A stretch of 64,000 nt of DNA, taken from contig NZ_CP042266.1 of the NCBI RefSeq assembly GCF_007856155.1, forward strand, positions 2,170,001-2,234,000, written 5' to 3'. The notes below the pieces were generated by a model. It made no database searches. It worked only from the letters and a program-made list of their open reading frames with translations, and was not told the origin of the DNA. This document shows, piece by piece, positions 10,686-19,850 of the stretch (position 1 is the first letter of the stretch; each line of letters opens with the position of its first letter). The position numbers were made by a program, and so were the translations under genes. Source of the stretch: Streptomyces qinzhouensis. Lineage in GTDB: Bacteria > Actinomycetota > Actinomycetes > Streptomycetales > Streptomycetaceae.

Positions 10686-12053
10686 TCAGGTCAGGGTGAG
10701 GGTGAGCACCCCGGTGTAGGAGCCGGGCGGGGTGAACGCGGGGACGTTCAGCGACAGCTTCGCGTCCACGGTGAACTCGCCTCCGGTCATGGCCCCGTTG
10801 GAGGTGGAGGCCAGGGTGGCGCCCCCGGTGCCGACGGCCCCGGCGGACCCGGGGACGCAGGTGCTGGGACTGCCCGCCTTGGTGGCGCAGGCCGGGGTCC
10901 AGCTCAGGGCCCCGGCGTCGATCCGGCCACCGGGTCCGGTGAAGTCGGTGACCTTGCCGGTGAGGGACCAGCCCGCGGGGCCGCCGCGGAAGTCCTTGAC
11001 GGTCACCTTCTGCAGATCGCCGGCCGCCGCCCCGCCGGTGCCGAAGTCCACGCCGGACAGCTGGACGGCGTCCCCGGCCTGGGTCATCGACAGGGTGCCC
11101 GCGGTCACGGACGCGGTCAGCTTCTGGCTGTTCCGCGGCAGCGGGGTGTCGTCGATCACGGTGTACGCGGCCGGTCCTGCGCCCTGGTCGGCGGTCCAGG
11201 CCGGTCCCTCGTACGCCACGATCCCGGTGGTCGCCTTGTCGTTGACCTTGAGCCGGGCGGTGAAGGCGCCGTCGGCATCGGCCTTGAAGGTCAGTTTGTC
11301 GGCGGTCTGGGCGGCCCCCGCGCGGCCGGCGACGGTGATGTCGGCGAGCGGGGTGAACTTGCTGCCGCTGACGGTGACCCGCTCCCCGGGTCTGCCGGAC
11401 GCGGTGGCGAGGGTGATGGCGCGTTCATTGGCGCCCGGCCGCTCGGTGGCGATGATCGTCTGCGAGACGGGCGCGGGCGGGCCGGCGACCGTACAGGGAG
11501 TGTCGAGCTCCATGATGTAACTGGTGTGGATGTTGTAGTCGCCGGGCGAGAGGGTGATCGAACCGGCCGTGGTGACCGTGAAGGTCCCGGTCATCGAGAA
11601 CGGCGGAAATTCGCCCTTCCCCGGTACTGGCGGGTTCTTCTTGGGTCCGGCGACGGTGAGGCTGCCGGACTGGGCGCCGCCGAGGGTCACCTTGCCGGTG
11701 GGGGTCATGATGTCGGCGGGCAGGGCGAGGTCGACCGGATTGCTGGCGGCGGGCTTGCCGACCCGGTAGGTGACGGTGACGACATCGCCGACCCGCGGCG
11801 CGGCGTTGTCGACGGTGATCTCGGCGGTGGTGGTGCCGTTGATGGGCGGGATGCCCGCGATCGGGGGCGGGACACAGCGGGTCGCGAAGTCCACCGGCGC
11901 GGCGGCGGTGGTCGTCGCGCCCGCGGGCGCGGTGAGGACGACGGTGGACGCCAGCAGCGCCGCCCCGCCGACCGCCGCGGCCCACCGCCGGGGACGGCCC
12001 GGGGCCGGTCCGGCAGCTGGTCTTCGCCCGGCGGTCCGGGTGGCAAGGGACAT
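10686..12053 (-). CDS. Secreted WxL-like surface protein
   Basis: A 455-aa secreted protein with a signal peptide (cleavage near PAGA/TTTAAAP). Residues about 40-180 form a beta domain bracketed by two cysteines (ATRCVPPP and LDTPCTVAG) resembling the whole of the small protein encoded upstream. A middle TIG-like domain follows (ASGRPGERVTVSGSKFTPLADITVAG). The C-terminal 180 aa resemble a WxL domain: GWSLTGKVTDFTG, LSWTPAC, and the ending GSYTGVLTLTLT. The second of two nearby ATGs (12053) is chosen because AAGGAGG lies seven bases before it. A 15-bp palindrome sits about 126 bp upstream. Confidence 0.78.
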   Translation of the reverse strand: MSLATRTAGRRPAAGPAPGRPRRWAAAVGGAALLASTVVLTAPAGATTTAAAPVDFATRCVPPPIAGIPPINGTTTAEITVDNAAPRVGDVVTVTYRVGKPAASNPVDLALPADIMTPTGKVTLGGAQSGSLTVAGPKKNPPVPGKGEFPPFSMTGTFTVTTAGSITLSPGDYNIHTSYIMELDTPCTVAGPPAPVSQTIIATERPGANERAITLATASGRPGERVTVSGSKFTPLADITVAGRAGAAQTADKLTFKADADGAFTARLKVNDKATTGIVAYEGPAWTADQGAGPAAYTVIDDTPLPRNSQKLTASVTAGTLSMTQAGDAVQLSGVDFGTGGAAAGDLQKVTVKDFRGGPAGWSLTGKVTDFTGPGGRIDAGALSWTPACATKAGSPSTCVPGSAGAVGTGGATLASTSNGAMTGGEFTVDAKLSLNVPAFTPPGSYTGVLTLTLT

Positions 12054-12178
12054 GGACATGCCTCCTTCGGAAGGCTTCACGGGGTCCGGGGAATCACCGG
12101 GATCCGGGATCCCGGGACCCGCGGACGGCCATTGACGAGCGGTGGCCGAAAGAAGTCAAGGCGGACGAGACCCGCCAA

Positions 12179-12193
12179 CTGATGACCCATCAG
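12179..12193. promoter_or_regulatory. 15-bp palindrome upstream of the WxL-like operon
   Basis: Minus strand reads CTGATGGGTCATCAG, a near-perfect inverted repeat. A related site (CCGACGGATCGTCAG) lies upstream of the neighbouring secreted-protein gene; the two agree at 11 of 15 positions and the differences are all transitions. This suggests a shared operator or extended promoter element. Confidence 0.55.
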
Positions 12194-12229
12194 ATAATGT
12201 CAGGGTTCCGGCCCCGCGGCGGAAAAGCG

Positions 12230-12265
12230 CCGCCCCCGCCCGGCGGCACGGCCGGGTGGGGGCGG
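12230..12265 (-). terminator. Hairpin after the small secreted-protein gene
   Basis: CCGCCCCCGCCCGGC pairs with GCCGGGTGGGGGCGG across a 6-nt loop, 15 bp with one G-T type mismatch. It lies about 50 nt after the stop of the 12316-12831 gene, as expected for its terminator. No T tract. Confidence 0.6.
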
Positions 12266-12315
12266 TACGGAGCCGGGGCCGGGCGGCCGCGCGGACCGCG
12301 GCCCCGGCGGGCCGG

Positions 12316-12831
12316 TCAGAACACGAACGGCCCCGGCGACTGGGAGGTCACCGCGTCACAGCTGACCGGGAACCCGAAGATCGACATCGTCAGCGCCGGT
12401 CCGGCGAAGTACGAGTTGAGGGTGTCCCCGGGCGCGACCGTCGCCGACAGCGGCCCGATCTCGACCGGGCCCCAGGCCGGGAGCGCCGGGTTCCGGGTGC
12501 CGGTGAACGACTTCGTACCGCCGCCGGCCTTGGCGAAGGTGAGCGTCGCGTTGATGCTGTCGGCGCCCACCGCGACCGGCGTCATGACCGCGGACCGCAG
12601 GGTGATGGTCGCCCTGGTCCCGGACTGGGTGGCGGTCAGCCTGGCCTGGCCGCCGCCCCAGGTGCCGCAGTCGTAGTCGGCCGTCGCCAGGGTCGGCGTG
12701 ACCGCCCCGGCGGCGGGGGCATAGGCCAGCGACAGGGCGGCCAGCGCCGCCGCCGTCACCGTACCGACCCCCGCGAGCCTCCGCCCGGACCGGGCCCGGC
12801 CGCCGCCTCTGGTGTCTCTGCTGCCTCGCAT
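12316..12831 (-). CDS. Small secreted protein related to the WxL-like N-terminal domain
   Basis: A 171-aa exported protein: basic N-terminus, hydrophobic core VGTVTAAALAALSLAYAPAAGA, cleavage near AGA/VTPT, mature chain about 125 aa. It has two cysteines (ATADYDCGTWGGG and FPVSCDAVTS) that could form one disulfide. The layout (C ... APGDTLNSYFAG ... SC) resembles residues 40-180 of the neighbouring WxL-like protein, suggesting a shared domain. It is probably secreted or wall-associated; the function is unknown. ATG 12831 chosen, as residues before it are not signal-like. Confidence 0.8.
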   Translation of the reverse strand: MRGSRDTRGGGRARSGRRLAGVGTVTAAALAALSLAYAPAAGAVTPTLATADYDCGTWGGGQARLTATQSGTRATITLRSAVMTPVAVGADSINATLTFAKAGGGTKSFTGTRNPALPAWGPVEIGPLSATVAPGDTLNSYFAGPALTMSIFGFPVSCDAVTSQSPGPFVF

Positions 12832-13401
12832 ACGTACCCCTTTCGCGTCCCCGTGGGGGATCGTCGGTGCAGCGCGCCGCGCACGGGCACCCGACAGCGG
12901 TTGACGTCGCGTCATACGCGCGTACGGGCACACCGCGCCGGAGGCTGCGGTCACAAGGGTGTGCATGGATCGCCGGTGAACTCCGCGGGCGGGGTGCGCA
13001 CGCCGCGCGGCGGAAAAGACGGCCGGAGCCGGTTCGGAACCGCGGCTCGGGTTCCGGACCGGGCCGTCACGGTGGATCTGACGATCCGTCGGTTGAGCTG
13101 CTGTTCATTGATGCGCAACCGACCGGGGATTACAAGACGATTCCCCTTGATTTCTCAGGTTCTTCCACGGCCGACCCATTTCAGAGCCGCCGAATCGCCC
13201 CAGACGTGCCGACGCCCCCCGAGACCCAGGAGCGCCGGGGCGCTGGAGCCCTGAAGCCCTGGGGCGCTGGGGCGCTGGGGGTCCCCACGCCGCCAGGCGT
13301 AAGGGGCGCGAGGAACTGCGCGAGCACCCACTCACGGCCGGCAGCCGGGACACAAGGCCCCCCGTACGGCGCGCCCCGCGCGCCCCGCGCCCCCCGCGTC
13401 G
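12832..13401. other. Intergenic region upstream of the small secreted-protein gene
   Basis: No convincing gene. It holds the second copy of the palindrome (13078-13092), a relatively AT-rich patch around 13100-13190 that may contain the promoter, and a short low-complexity stretch of GGGGCGCT units near 13260. Short open frames here lack a ribosome site and codon bias. Confidence 0.6.
13078..13092. promoter_or_regulatory. Second copy of the palindrome, upstream of the small secreted-protein gene
   Basis: Minus strand reads CCGACGGATCGTCAG, matching the consensus CYGAYGGRTCRTCAG shared with 12179-12193. It lies about 247 bp before the gene start. Confidence 0.5.
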
Positions 13402-13785
13402 TCAGCCGGCGGACACCGTGGTCACCAGCCGTCCGTCCGGCCCCGCCAGCAGCACCGGTGTGTCCGGACCGCCCAGATCGCGCACCGCGGCCCGGTCCTC
13501 CGCCGTTACGGACTCCGCCTCGCCGACCACCGCCGCCGCCTCCAGCGACCGCGCCCCGCTCGCCACCGCCATCGCGACGGCGGTCCGCAGCGCGCTCAGC
13601 TCCAGCGACGGCAGGGCCACCGTCCCGGCCACATACGTCCGCCCGGTCTCGTCCCGTACGGCGGCACCCTCCGCCACCCCGTTGCGGGCCCGCGCGCTCC
13701 GCGCCAGCGTGATGATCTTCCGGTCCTCGGGGCCCGGCTCGGACTGTCCCGTACCGGAGTCCCGCGATTCACTGCTCTGCGTCAT
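13402..13785 (-). CDS. Cytidine-deaminase-like protein lacking zinc ligands
   Basis: A 127-aa protein whose order of segments follows the cytidine deaminase fold: LARSARARNGVAEGAAVRDETGRTYVAGTVALPSLELSALRTAVAMAVASGARSLEAAAVVGE in pieces recalls the CDA core. However, the catalytic HAE/CAE and PCxxC residues are absent; there is no cysteine or histidine in the core. It is therefore probably a non-catalytic member. It sits just downstream of an MmcQ/YjbR gene and the CorC-ybeY-phoH cluster, 20 bp from its neighbour, so it is likely the last gene of that operon. Confidence 0.75.
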   Translation of the reverse strand: MTQSSESRDSGTGQSEPGPEDRKIITLARSARARNGVAEGAAVRDETGRTYVAGTVALPSLELSALRTAVAMAVASGARSLEAAAVVGEAESVTAEDRAAVRDLGGPDTPVLLAGPDGRLVTTVSAG

Positions 13786-13805
13786 ATCCAGAGCATAGAT
13801 CGCCG

Positions 13806-14180
13806 TCAGGGGCGGTCCAGCGAGAGCCGGACCGCCCGCGGCAGCCCGGCGACGACCAGGTCGTACGAGTCCTCCACCAGCTCCCGGACCAGCCGCGGCG
13901 GCAGCTCGCCGACCGTCACCGTGTTCCAGTGCCGCTTGTTCATGTGGTAGCCGGGGACGATCGCCGGATGGTCGGCGCGCAGCCGGATCGCCTGCTCCGG
14001 CTCGCATTTGAGATTGACCCGCAGCGGCGACCCGTCGAGCCAGGACAGCGCGAAGATCTTCCCCGCGACCTTGAAGACGGAGACCTCGTCGCCGAAGGGG
14101 AACTCCTCCACGGCGGCGTTGAAGCCGAGGCAGAACGCGCGCAGCCCGGCCGCCCCCATACCGCCCCGGCGCCCGGTCAC
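13806..14180 (-). CDS. MmcQ/YjbR family protein
   Basis: A 124-aa protein of the MmcQ/YjbR (CyaY-like, double-wing DNA-binding) fold. The marks are FPFGDEVSVFKVAGKIFAL, LRVNLKCEPEQAIRLRAD, YHMNKRHWNTV and ELVEDSYDLVVAGLP, in the family order. The biochemical role is not established. A GTG start overlaps the stop of the CorC-type gene (GTGA), indicating coupled translation in the phoH-ybeY-corC run. Confidence 0.88.
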   Translation of the reverse strand: MTGRRGGMGAAGLRAFCLGFNAAVEEFPFGDEVSVFKVAGKIFALSWLDGSPLRVNLKCEPEQAIRLRADHPAIVPGYHMNKRHWNTVTVGELPPRLVRELVEDSYDLVVAGLPRAVRLSLDRP

Positions 14181-15475
14181 GCCGCGGACTCCTTGTCCAC
14201 CGCGACCGGGACCGGCTCGACCAGGACCGTGACGATGCGGTTGCGCCGCCCGGCCGGGGATTCCGCGGTCAGCTTCAGGGGCCGGCCGTCGGGCAGTTCG
14301 AACCGGCCCGTCGCGCCCGCGATCGGCACCCGGCCCAGCGCCTTGGCGAGCAGCCCGCCGACGGTCTCGACGTCCTCGTCGTCCAGCGCGTCCACGCCGT
14401 ACAGCTCGCCGAGGTCCCCGATATCGAGCCGGGCGGTCACCCGGAACCGTCCCGCGCCGAGGTCCTCCACGGGCGGCAGCTCGCGGTCGTACTCGTCGGT
14501 GATCTCCCCGACGATCTCCTCCAGGATGTCCTCGATGGTGACGATCCCGGCGGTGCCGCCGTACTCGTCGACGACGACGGCGACGTGGTTCCGCTTCTGC
14601 TGCATCTCGCGGAGCAGATCGCCGGCGTTCTTGGTGTCGGGGACGAAGACCGCGGGCCGCATCGCGGTGGACACCACATCGGACTCGGCGTCCCGGTTGA
14701 CATGGGTCTTGCGGACCAGGTCCTTCAGATAGACCACGCCGACGACATCGTCCTCGTTCTCGCCGGTCACCGGTATCCGGGAGAAGCCGGAGCGCAGGGC
14801 GAGGGTCAGGGCCTGACGGACGGTCTTGTGCCGCTCGATGCAGACCAGATCGGTCCGCGGCACCATCACCTCGCGCACCAGCGTGTCACCCAGCTCGAAG
14901 ACCGAGTGCACCATCCGGCGCTCCTCGTCCTCGATGAGGGACTCCTGCTCGGCCAGGTCGACCAGGGCCCGCAGTTCGGCCTCCGAGGCGAAGGGGCCCT
15001 TGCGGAATCCCTTGCCCGGGGTGAGGGCGTTGCCCAGCAGGATCAGCAGCTGAGGAATCGGGCCCATGATCCGGGCCAGCGGCAGCAGGACGTACGCGGC
15101 GGCGGTCGCGGTGCTCAGCGGATGCTGGCGGCCGATCGTGCGCGGCGAGACGCCCACGGCGACGTACGAGACCAGGACCATCACCGCGATGGCGACGAGC
15201 AGCGCCTCCCAGGTCTCGGGGAAGGCCTGCAGGCAGCCGTAGGTGACCAGCACCCCGGCGGCCATCTCACAGGCCACCCGCACCAGCAGGGCGACATTGA
15301 GATAGCGGGTCGGGTCGGCGGCGACCTGGGCCAGCTTCGCCGCGCCGCGCCGCCCGGAGCGCTGCGCCTCGGCCGCCCGGAAGCTGGACACCCGGGCGAT
15401 ACCGGCCTCGGCGCAGGCCGCCAGCCAGGCGACGACGACCAGCAGGACCGCGCCGATGATCAGGGGGCCGCTCAT
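14177..15475 (-). CDS. CorC/HlyC-type CBS-domain membrane protein
   Basis: A 432-aa protein: N-terminal CNNM/DUF21 membrane domain with three to four helices (residues 1-135), a CBS pair (about 195-320; [20 protein letters not shown], then [22 protein letters not shown] with [28 protein letters not shown]), and a C-terminal CorC_HlyC transporter-associated domain ([19 protein letters not shown]). The family is linked to magnesium and other divalent-cation efflux. Its ATG overlaps the ybeY stop and its stop overlaps the next gene's start. Confidence 0.94.
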   Translation of the reverse strand: MSGPLIIGAVLLVVVAWLAACAEAGIARVSSFRAAEAQRSGRRGAAKLAQVAADPTRYLNVALLVRVACEMAAGVLVTYGCLQAFPETWEALLVAIAVMVLVSYVAVGVSPRTIGRQHPLSTATAAAYVLLPLARIMGPIPQLLILLGNALTPGKGFRKGPFASEAELRALVDLAEQESLIEDEERRMVHSVFELGDTLVREVMVPRTDLVCIERHKTVRQALTLALRSGFSRIPVTGENEDDVVGVVYLKDLVRKTHVNRDAESDVVSTAMRPAVFVPDTKNAGDLLREMQQKRNHVAVVVDEYGGTAGIVTIEDILEEIVGEITDEYDRELPPVEDLGAGRFRVTARLDIGDLGELYGVDALDDEDVETVGGLLAKALGRVPIAGATGRFELPDGRPLKLTAESPAGRRNRIVTVLVEPVPVAVDKESAA

Positions 15476-15969
15476 GACACGGTCGGGGCCGGGGAGGGCC
15501 CGGTCAGTCCCCGCTCGGCCCGCCAGCCGTCGACGATCGCGGCCTGGAGTCCGAACATCTCCGCCTTCTCGTCCGGCTCCTCGTGGTCGTACCCGAGGAG
15601 GTGCAGCACTCCGTGGACGGTGAGCAGTTGCAGCTCCTCGTCCATGGAGTGCTGCGTCGGGGCCTCCTGGCCCTGCCGCTCGGCGACCTCGGGGCAGAGC
15701 ACGATGTCACCGAGGAGACCCTGGGGGGGCTCCTCGTCGTCCTTGGCGGGCGGCCGCAGCTCGTCCATCGGGAAGGACATGACATCGGTCGGGCCCGGCA
15801 GGTCCATCCACTGGATGTGCAACTGCTCCATGGCCTCGGCGTCCACGACGATCACCGAGAGTTCGGAGAGCGGGTGGATGCGCATCCGGGCGAGGGCGTA
15901 GCGGGCGATGTCGAGCACCGCCTGCTCGTCGATCCCGATTCCGGACTCGTTGTTGACGTCGATCGACAT
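15472..15969 (-). CDS. ybeY: rRNA maturation endoribonuclease YbeY
   Basis: Zinc-dependent RNase acting in 16S rRNA 3'-end maturation and 70S quality control. The 165-aa protein carries the H3xH5xH motif as [17 protein letters not shown] near residue 119 and the upstream strand [14 protein letters not shown] at 15969 gives the normal length. It lies 13 bp after phoH and overlaps the CorC-type gene, the conserved phoH-ybeY-corC order. Confidence 0.96.
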   Translation of the reverse strand: MSIDVNNESGIGIDEQAVLDIARYALARMRIHPLSELSVIVVDAEAMEQLHIQWMDLPGPTDVMSFPMDELRPPAKDDEEPPQGLLGDIVLCPEVAERQGQEAPTQHSMDEELQLLTVHGVLHLLGYDHEEPDEKAEMFGLQAAIVDGWRAERGLTGPSPAPTVS

Positions 15970-15982
15970 GGTGTGGTTCGTA

Positions 15983-17122
15983 CTACTTCCCGTGGGAGCC
16001 TCGGCCGTCGTGCGGATGCGGCCGGCCGTGCTGGGCACCGCCGGCCCGCTCCTCGCCCGCGCGGCCGTCGTACTTCTCGTACGCGTCGACGATACGGCCG
16101 ACGAGCCGGTGCCGGACGACGTCCTGGGACGTGAGCCGGGAGAAGTGGACGTCCTCGACGCCCTCGAGGATGTCCTGCACCTGGCGCAGACCGCTCTTGG
16201 TCCCGTTCGGCAGGTCGACCTGGGTGACGTCACCGGTGACGACGATCTTCGAGTCGAAGCCGAGCCGGGTCAGGAACATCTTCATCTGCTCGGCACTGGT
16301 GTTCTGGGCCTCGTCCAGGATGATGAAGGCGTCATTAAGGGTGCGACCCCGCATATAGGCCAGCGGCGCGACCTCGATCGTCCCGGCCGCCATCAGGCGG
16401 GGGATGGAATCCGGGTCGAGCATGTCGTGCAGCGCGTCGTACAGCGGGCGCAGATACGGGTCGATCTTCTCGTAGAGCGTGCCGGGCAGGAAGCCGAGGC
16501 GCTCGCCCGCCTCGACGGCGGGGCGGGTCAGGATGATCCGGGTGACCTGCTTCGACTGCAGGGCCTGAACCGCCTTGGCCATGGCGAGATAGGTCTTGCC
16601 GGTGCCCGCGGGGCCGATGCCGAACACGATCGTGTGCTTGTCGATGGCGTCGACGTAACGCTTCTGGTTGAGGGTCTTGGGGCGGATCGTGCGGCCACGG
16701 CTGGAGAGGATGTTCTGGGTGAGCACCTCGGCGGGGGTCTCGGCGCCGTCTCCGCTGCCGTTCGCCTCCGCCCTGAGCATGGCGATCGAGCGTTCCACCG
16801 CGTCCTCCGTCATCGGCTGTCCCGTGCGGAGCACGAGCATCATCTCGTCGAAAAGCCGCTGGATCAGGGCGACTTCCGAGGGATCCCCGACCGCGCTGAT
16901 CTCATTGCCCCGGACATGGATATCGGCCGCCGGGAAGGCCGCCTCGATCACGCGCAGCAGGGAGTCGCCGGAGCCGAGGACCGTCACCATCGGGTGCTTG
17001 GCCGGAACGGTGAAGAAGGCCCGGGTCTCGCCGGGCTCCGCACGCTGCGTCGGCTTGGAGCGCTGTGCCGGCTTCGAACGCTGTGCCGGCTTCGAGGTCT
17101 GTGCTGTGGGTGTCTGAGTCAT
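15983..17122 (-). CDS. phoH: PhoH-family ATPase
   Basis: PhoH-like NTPase of 379 aa, often tied to RNA metabolism together with YbeY. After a basic leader with a threefold [14 protein letters not shown] repeat (about residues 14-28), a KH-like segment ([17 protein letters not shown] ... [12 protein letters not shown]) precedes the ATPase: Walker [16 protein letters not shown], Walker [24 protein letters not shown], and [12 protein letters not shown]. The C-terminus is rich in His/Gly/Arg. ATG 17122. Confidence 0.95.
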   Translation of the reverse strand: MTQTPTAQTSKPAQRSKPAQRSKPTQRAEPGETRAFFTVPAKHPMVTVLGSGDSLLRVIEAAFPAADIHVRGNEISAVGDPSEVALIQRLFDEMMLVLRTGQPMTEDAVERSIAMLRAEANGSGDGAETPAEVLTQNILSSRGRTIRPKTLNQKRYVDAIDKHTIVFGIGPAGTGKTYLAMAKAVQALQSKQVTRIILTRPAVEAGERLGFLPGTLYEKIDPYLRPLYDALHDMLDPDSIPRLMAAGTIEVAPLAYMRGRTLNDAFIILDEAQNTSAEQMKMFLTRLGFDSKIVVTGDVTQVDLPNGTKSGLRQVQDILEGVEDVHFSRLTSQDVVRHRLVGRIVDAYEKYDGRAGEERAGGAQHGRPHPHDGRGSHGK

Positions 17123-17277
17123 GGGCCGGCTCTGTGGCCTGCGCCTACCTCCTGCTGCAGGGTTCTCGCCGCTCGACAACCTCTGGGACCCAAGCGTACG
17201 ACGCGGGACCGACAACGGCCGAGGGCATTTCCGGGACCGGCGGCCCGGCCCGCCCGTACCCGGGGTACCGCCGCGGG

Positions 17278-18432
17278 TCAGGCCGGGCTGCGGAAGCCGA
17301 TCGTCGGGACGGCCCGCCGCAGCGGCAGCGGCCGCGCCGGTGCGGGCAGCAGTTCGTCGAGGAACGCGTACCGGCGCAGCGCCGCCGGATCCTGGTCGGG
17401 GGCGCCCTGGACGTAACGCCACCAGGCGGCGATCTCCCACCAGCCGGGCGCCGAGAGCGAGCCGCCGAACTCCTGCACGGACAGCGCGGCCGTCAGCCCG
17501 GCGAAGGCCAGCCGGTCCGCGAGCGGCCAGCCGGCGAGCGTACCGGTGACGAATCCGGCGACGAACACATCGCCCGCGCCCGTGGGGTCGAGGGCCTCGA
17601 CGGCGATCGCGGGGACTTCGGCGCATTCGCCGCTGCCGCCGTCGACCGCGTACGCGCCCTCGGCACCGAGGGTGACGACCGCCGTCGGTACGTAGGCGGT
17701 CAGCGCGTGCGCGGCCCGGCGCGGGCAGTCGGTGCGGGTGTAGCGCATCGCCTCCTCGGCGTTGGGCAGGAACGCCTCGCAGTACGCCAGGTCGGCGAGG
17801 CGGGAGGGGTCCCAGCGGCCGGTCTCGTCCCAGCCGACGTCGGCGAAGATCCGGGTGCCGTGACCGGCGGCCCCGGCGATCCACGGGGCCTGTTCGGGGC
17901 CCAGCGAGGCCACCGCGGCGCGGGCGGGCGGGCAGTCGGTGCCGACCTCCGGAGGGGGTGCCTCGTGGCCGTGGGAGACCATGGTGCGCTCCCCCTCGTA
18001 GGCCATGGAGACGGTGACCGGGGAGTGCCAGTTGGGCACGGTCCGCGACAGTCCGAGGTCGATGCCCTCGCCCTGTTCCAGCGCGTCCCAGCAGTAGTCG
18101 CCGTAGTGGTCGTCGCCGAAGGCGGCGGCCAGGGACGTCCGCAGGCCGAGCCGGGCCAGGGCGGTCGCCATGTTCGCTACCCCGCCGGGGCTGGATCCCA
18201 TGCCCCGGGCCCAGGACTCGGTGCCGCGGACGGGAGCGGAGTCGAGCCCGGTGAGGATGATGTCGAGGAAGACCGTGCCGGTCAGATAGACATCGCAGGG
18301 CGGGTCGCCGCCGGCCCGCAGCGCGGCGAGCGGGTCGAGCAGACCCGGGTGCCGCGCGGACGGGATGCCGTCGCCGTGCGCGGACGGGTACGGGGGGTGG
18401 CTGTGCTGCTGCGCGCCGTGTCGGATGGTCAC
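17278..18432 (-). CDS. PfkB-family carbohydrate kinase
   Basis: Sugar or nucleoside kinase of the ribokinase fold, 384 aa. It has the N-terminal glycine motif GMGSSPGGVANMATALARLG (substrate lid) and the C-terminal ATP/anion-hole signature VEALDPTGAGDVFVAGFVTG with the catalytic Asp. An extra 40-residue His/Pro-rich leader precedes the fold. The GTG start at 18432 has AGGAG eight bases upstream. The substrate cannot be assigned. Both flanks are long gaps, so it is probably transcribed alone. Confidence 0.9.
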   Translation of the reverse strand: MTIRHGAQQHSHPPYPSAHGDGIPSARHPGLLDPLAALRAGGDPPCDVYLTGTVFLDIILTGLDSAPVRGTESWARGMGSSPGGVANMATALARLGLRTSLAAAFGDDHYGDYCWDALEQGEGIDLGLSRTVPNWHSPVTVSMAYEGERTMVSHGHEAPPPEVGTDCPPARAAVASLGPEQAPWIAGAAGHGTRIFADVGWDETGRWDPSRLADLAYCEAFLPNAEEAMRYTRTDCPRRAAHALTAYVPTAVVTLGAEGAYAVDGGSGECAEVPAIAVEALDPTGAGDVFVAGFVTGTLAGWPLADRLAFAGLTAALSVQEFGGSLSAPGWWEIAAWWRYVQGAPDQDPAALRRYAFLDELLPAPARPLPLRRAVPTIGFRSPA

Positions 18433-18779
18433 CGTGCCGCTCCTGTGCGTGGTGCAGATCCGGCCAGTCTGCCAAATCCCGGCCGGGTCCGGTGTGATCA
18501 CGGTATGCCGGTACGGAGCCGGGCGGTAGGAACGGCCGGGTGGGCGACCCGTGCCGGCCCGCCGGACCGGGCCGGGGCCCGGGACCGGCCCACCGACATG
18601 GCCCGGAGCAGGACGACCCACAGACACGGCGCCGGGGGCCGGACCGCCCGCGGGCATGTCCCAGGGCCGGGAGGACCCAAGGCCACGCAGGCACGGCAGG
18701 GGGGCGGAACCGCTCCCGGACGGTATGCCGTCGGCCCGCCCGCCGCGTCGGGCCCGTCAGGCCACCGGCCGCCAGGCCG
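18433..18779. other. Intergenic region upstream of the PfkB kinase
   Basis: No gene, RNA or clear repeat seen. It is GC-rich with several short GGCCCG inverted pieces; the kinase promoter and the terminator of the deaminase gene should lie here, but no site stands out. Confidence 0.5.
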
Positions 18780-19787
18780 TCACGCCCTGCCCTCGACGGC
18801 GAAGTCGTACGCGTCCACCGCGGCGATCAGTTCCGCCCTGCGCTCCTCGTCGTCCTCGAGGAACGACGCCTCGAAGGAGTTGCGGGCCAGCTCGCGCAAC
18901 TGCTCCGGGCCCAGGCCCAGCGCCTCGCGCACCGCGTGGAAGGTATCGCCGACATATCCGCCGAAGTACGCGGGATCGTCGGAGTTGACGGTGCAGAGCA
19001 GCCCCGCCGCCATCATCCGCGGCAGCGGGTGCGCCTCCAGGGTGTCGACGGCCCGCAGCCGGACGTTCGACAGCGGGCAGAGCGTCAGCGGCATCCGCTC
19101 CCGGACCAGGCGGTCCACCAGTTCGCCGTCCTCCAGGCAGCGCAGCCCGTGGTCGATCCGCTCGACCCCCAGCACATCCAGCGCCTCCCGGATGTAGGAG
19201 GCCGGTCCCTCCTCGCCGGCGTGTGCGACCCGGCGCAGTCCGAGCGCCGCCGCCGCCTCGTAGACCTCCTTGAACTTGGCGGGCGGATGGCCCACTTCCG
19301 CCGAGTCGAGCCCGATGCCGGTGATCCGGTCCAGATACGGCCCGGCGGCCCGCAGGGTCTCCATCGCGGATTCGGCGGGCAGATCCCGCAGGAAGCACAT
19401 GATCAGCCGGGTGGAGATGCCGTACCGCTCGGGTGCCGCGTCCAGGGCACGGCTCAGTCCGCCGACGACGGTGCCCAGCGGGACGCCGCGCGCGGTGTGC
19501 GCCTGCGGGTCGAAGAAGATCTCGGCGTGGCGTACGCCCTGGTCCGCGGCGCGGGCCAGATAGGCGTCGGCGAGTTCGGCGAAGTCGTCCTCCGTGAGCA
19601 GCACCGCCATCAGACCGTAGTAGAGGTCGAGGAAGGACTGGAGATCCTCGAAGAGGTAGGCCCGGCGCAGCTCTTCGGTGTCCTGGTAGGGCAGGGTGAC
19701 GCCGTTGCGGGCGGCGAGGGCGAAGGCGAGTTCGGGTTCGAGGGTGCCTTCGATGTGGAGATGGAGTTCGGCTTTGGGGAGCGGCAC
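18780..19787 (-). CDS. Adenosine deaminase family protein, possibly adenine deaminase
   Basis: Zinc hydrolase of purine salvage, 335 aa. It shows the metal motif AELHLHIEGTLEPELAFALA at the N-terminus, RVAHAGEEGP (active-site His/Glu), RIDHGLRC, and CTVNSDDPAYFGG (Asp ligands). The HIEGTLEPE form, rather than HLDGSL, is that of the adenine deaminase (Aah1-like) branch, so adenine may be the true substrate. The GTG start at 19787 begins MPLPKAELH. It is 63 bp upstream-to-downstream from rnz on the same strand. Confidence 0.9.
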   Translation of the reverse strand: MPLPKAELHLHIEGTLEPELAFALAARNGVTLPYQDTEELRRAYLFEDLQSFLDLYYGLMAVLLTEDDFAELADAYLARAADQGVRHAEIFFDPQAHTARGVPLGTVVGGLSRALDAAPERYGISTRLIMCFLRDLPAESAMETLRAAGPYLDRITGIGLDSAEVGHPPAKFKEVYEAAAALGLRRVAHAGEEGPASYIREALDVLGVERIDHGLRCLEDGELVDRLVRERMPLTLCPLSNVRLRAVDTLEAHPLPRMMAAGLLCTVNSDDPAYFGGYVGDTFHAVREALGLGPEQLRELARNSFEASFLEDDEERRAELIAAVDAYDFAVEGRA

Positions 19788-19850
19788 GGAGGGTTCTTTC
19801 CTGAAGCGGTACGGGTGGTACGGGTGGTACTGGCAGTACGGATGCGGCGG

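Noticed and set aside
13105..13353. Small minus-strand frame in the gap before the secreted-protein gene
   Set aside because: No codon bias, no ribosome site, no family resemblance.
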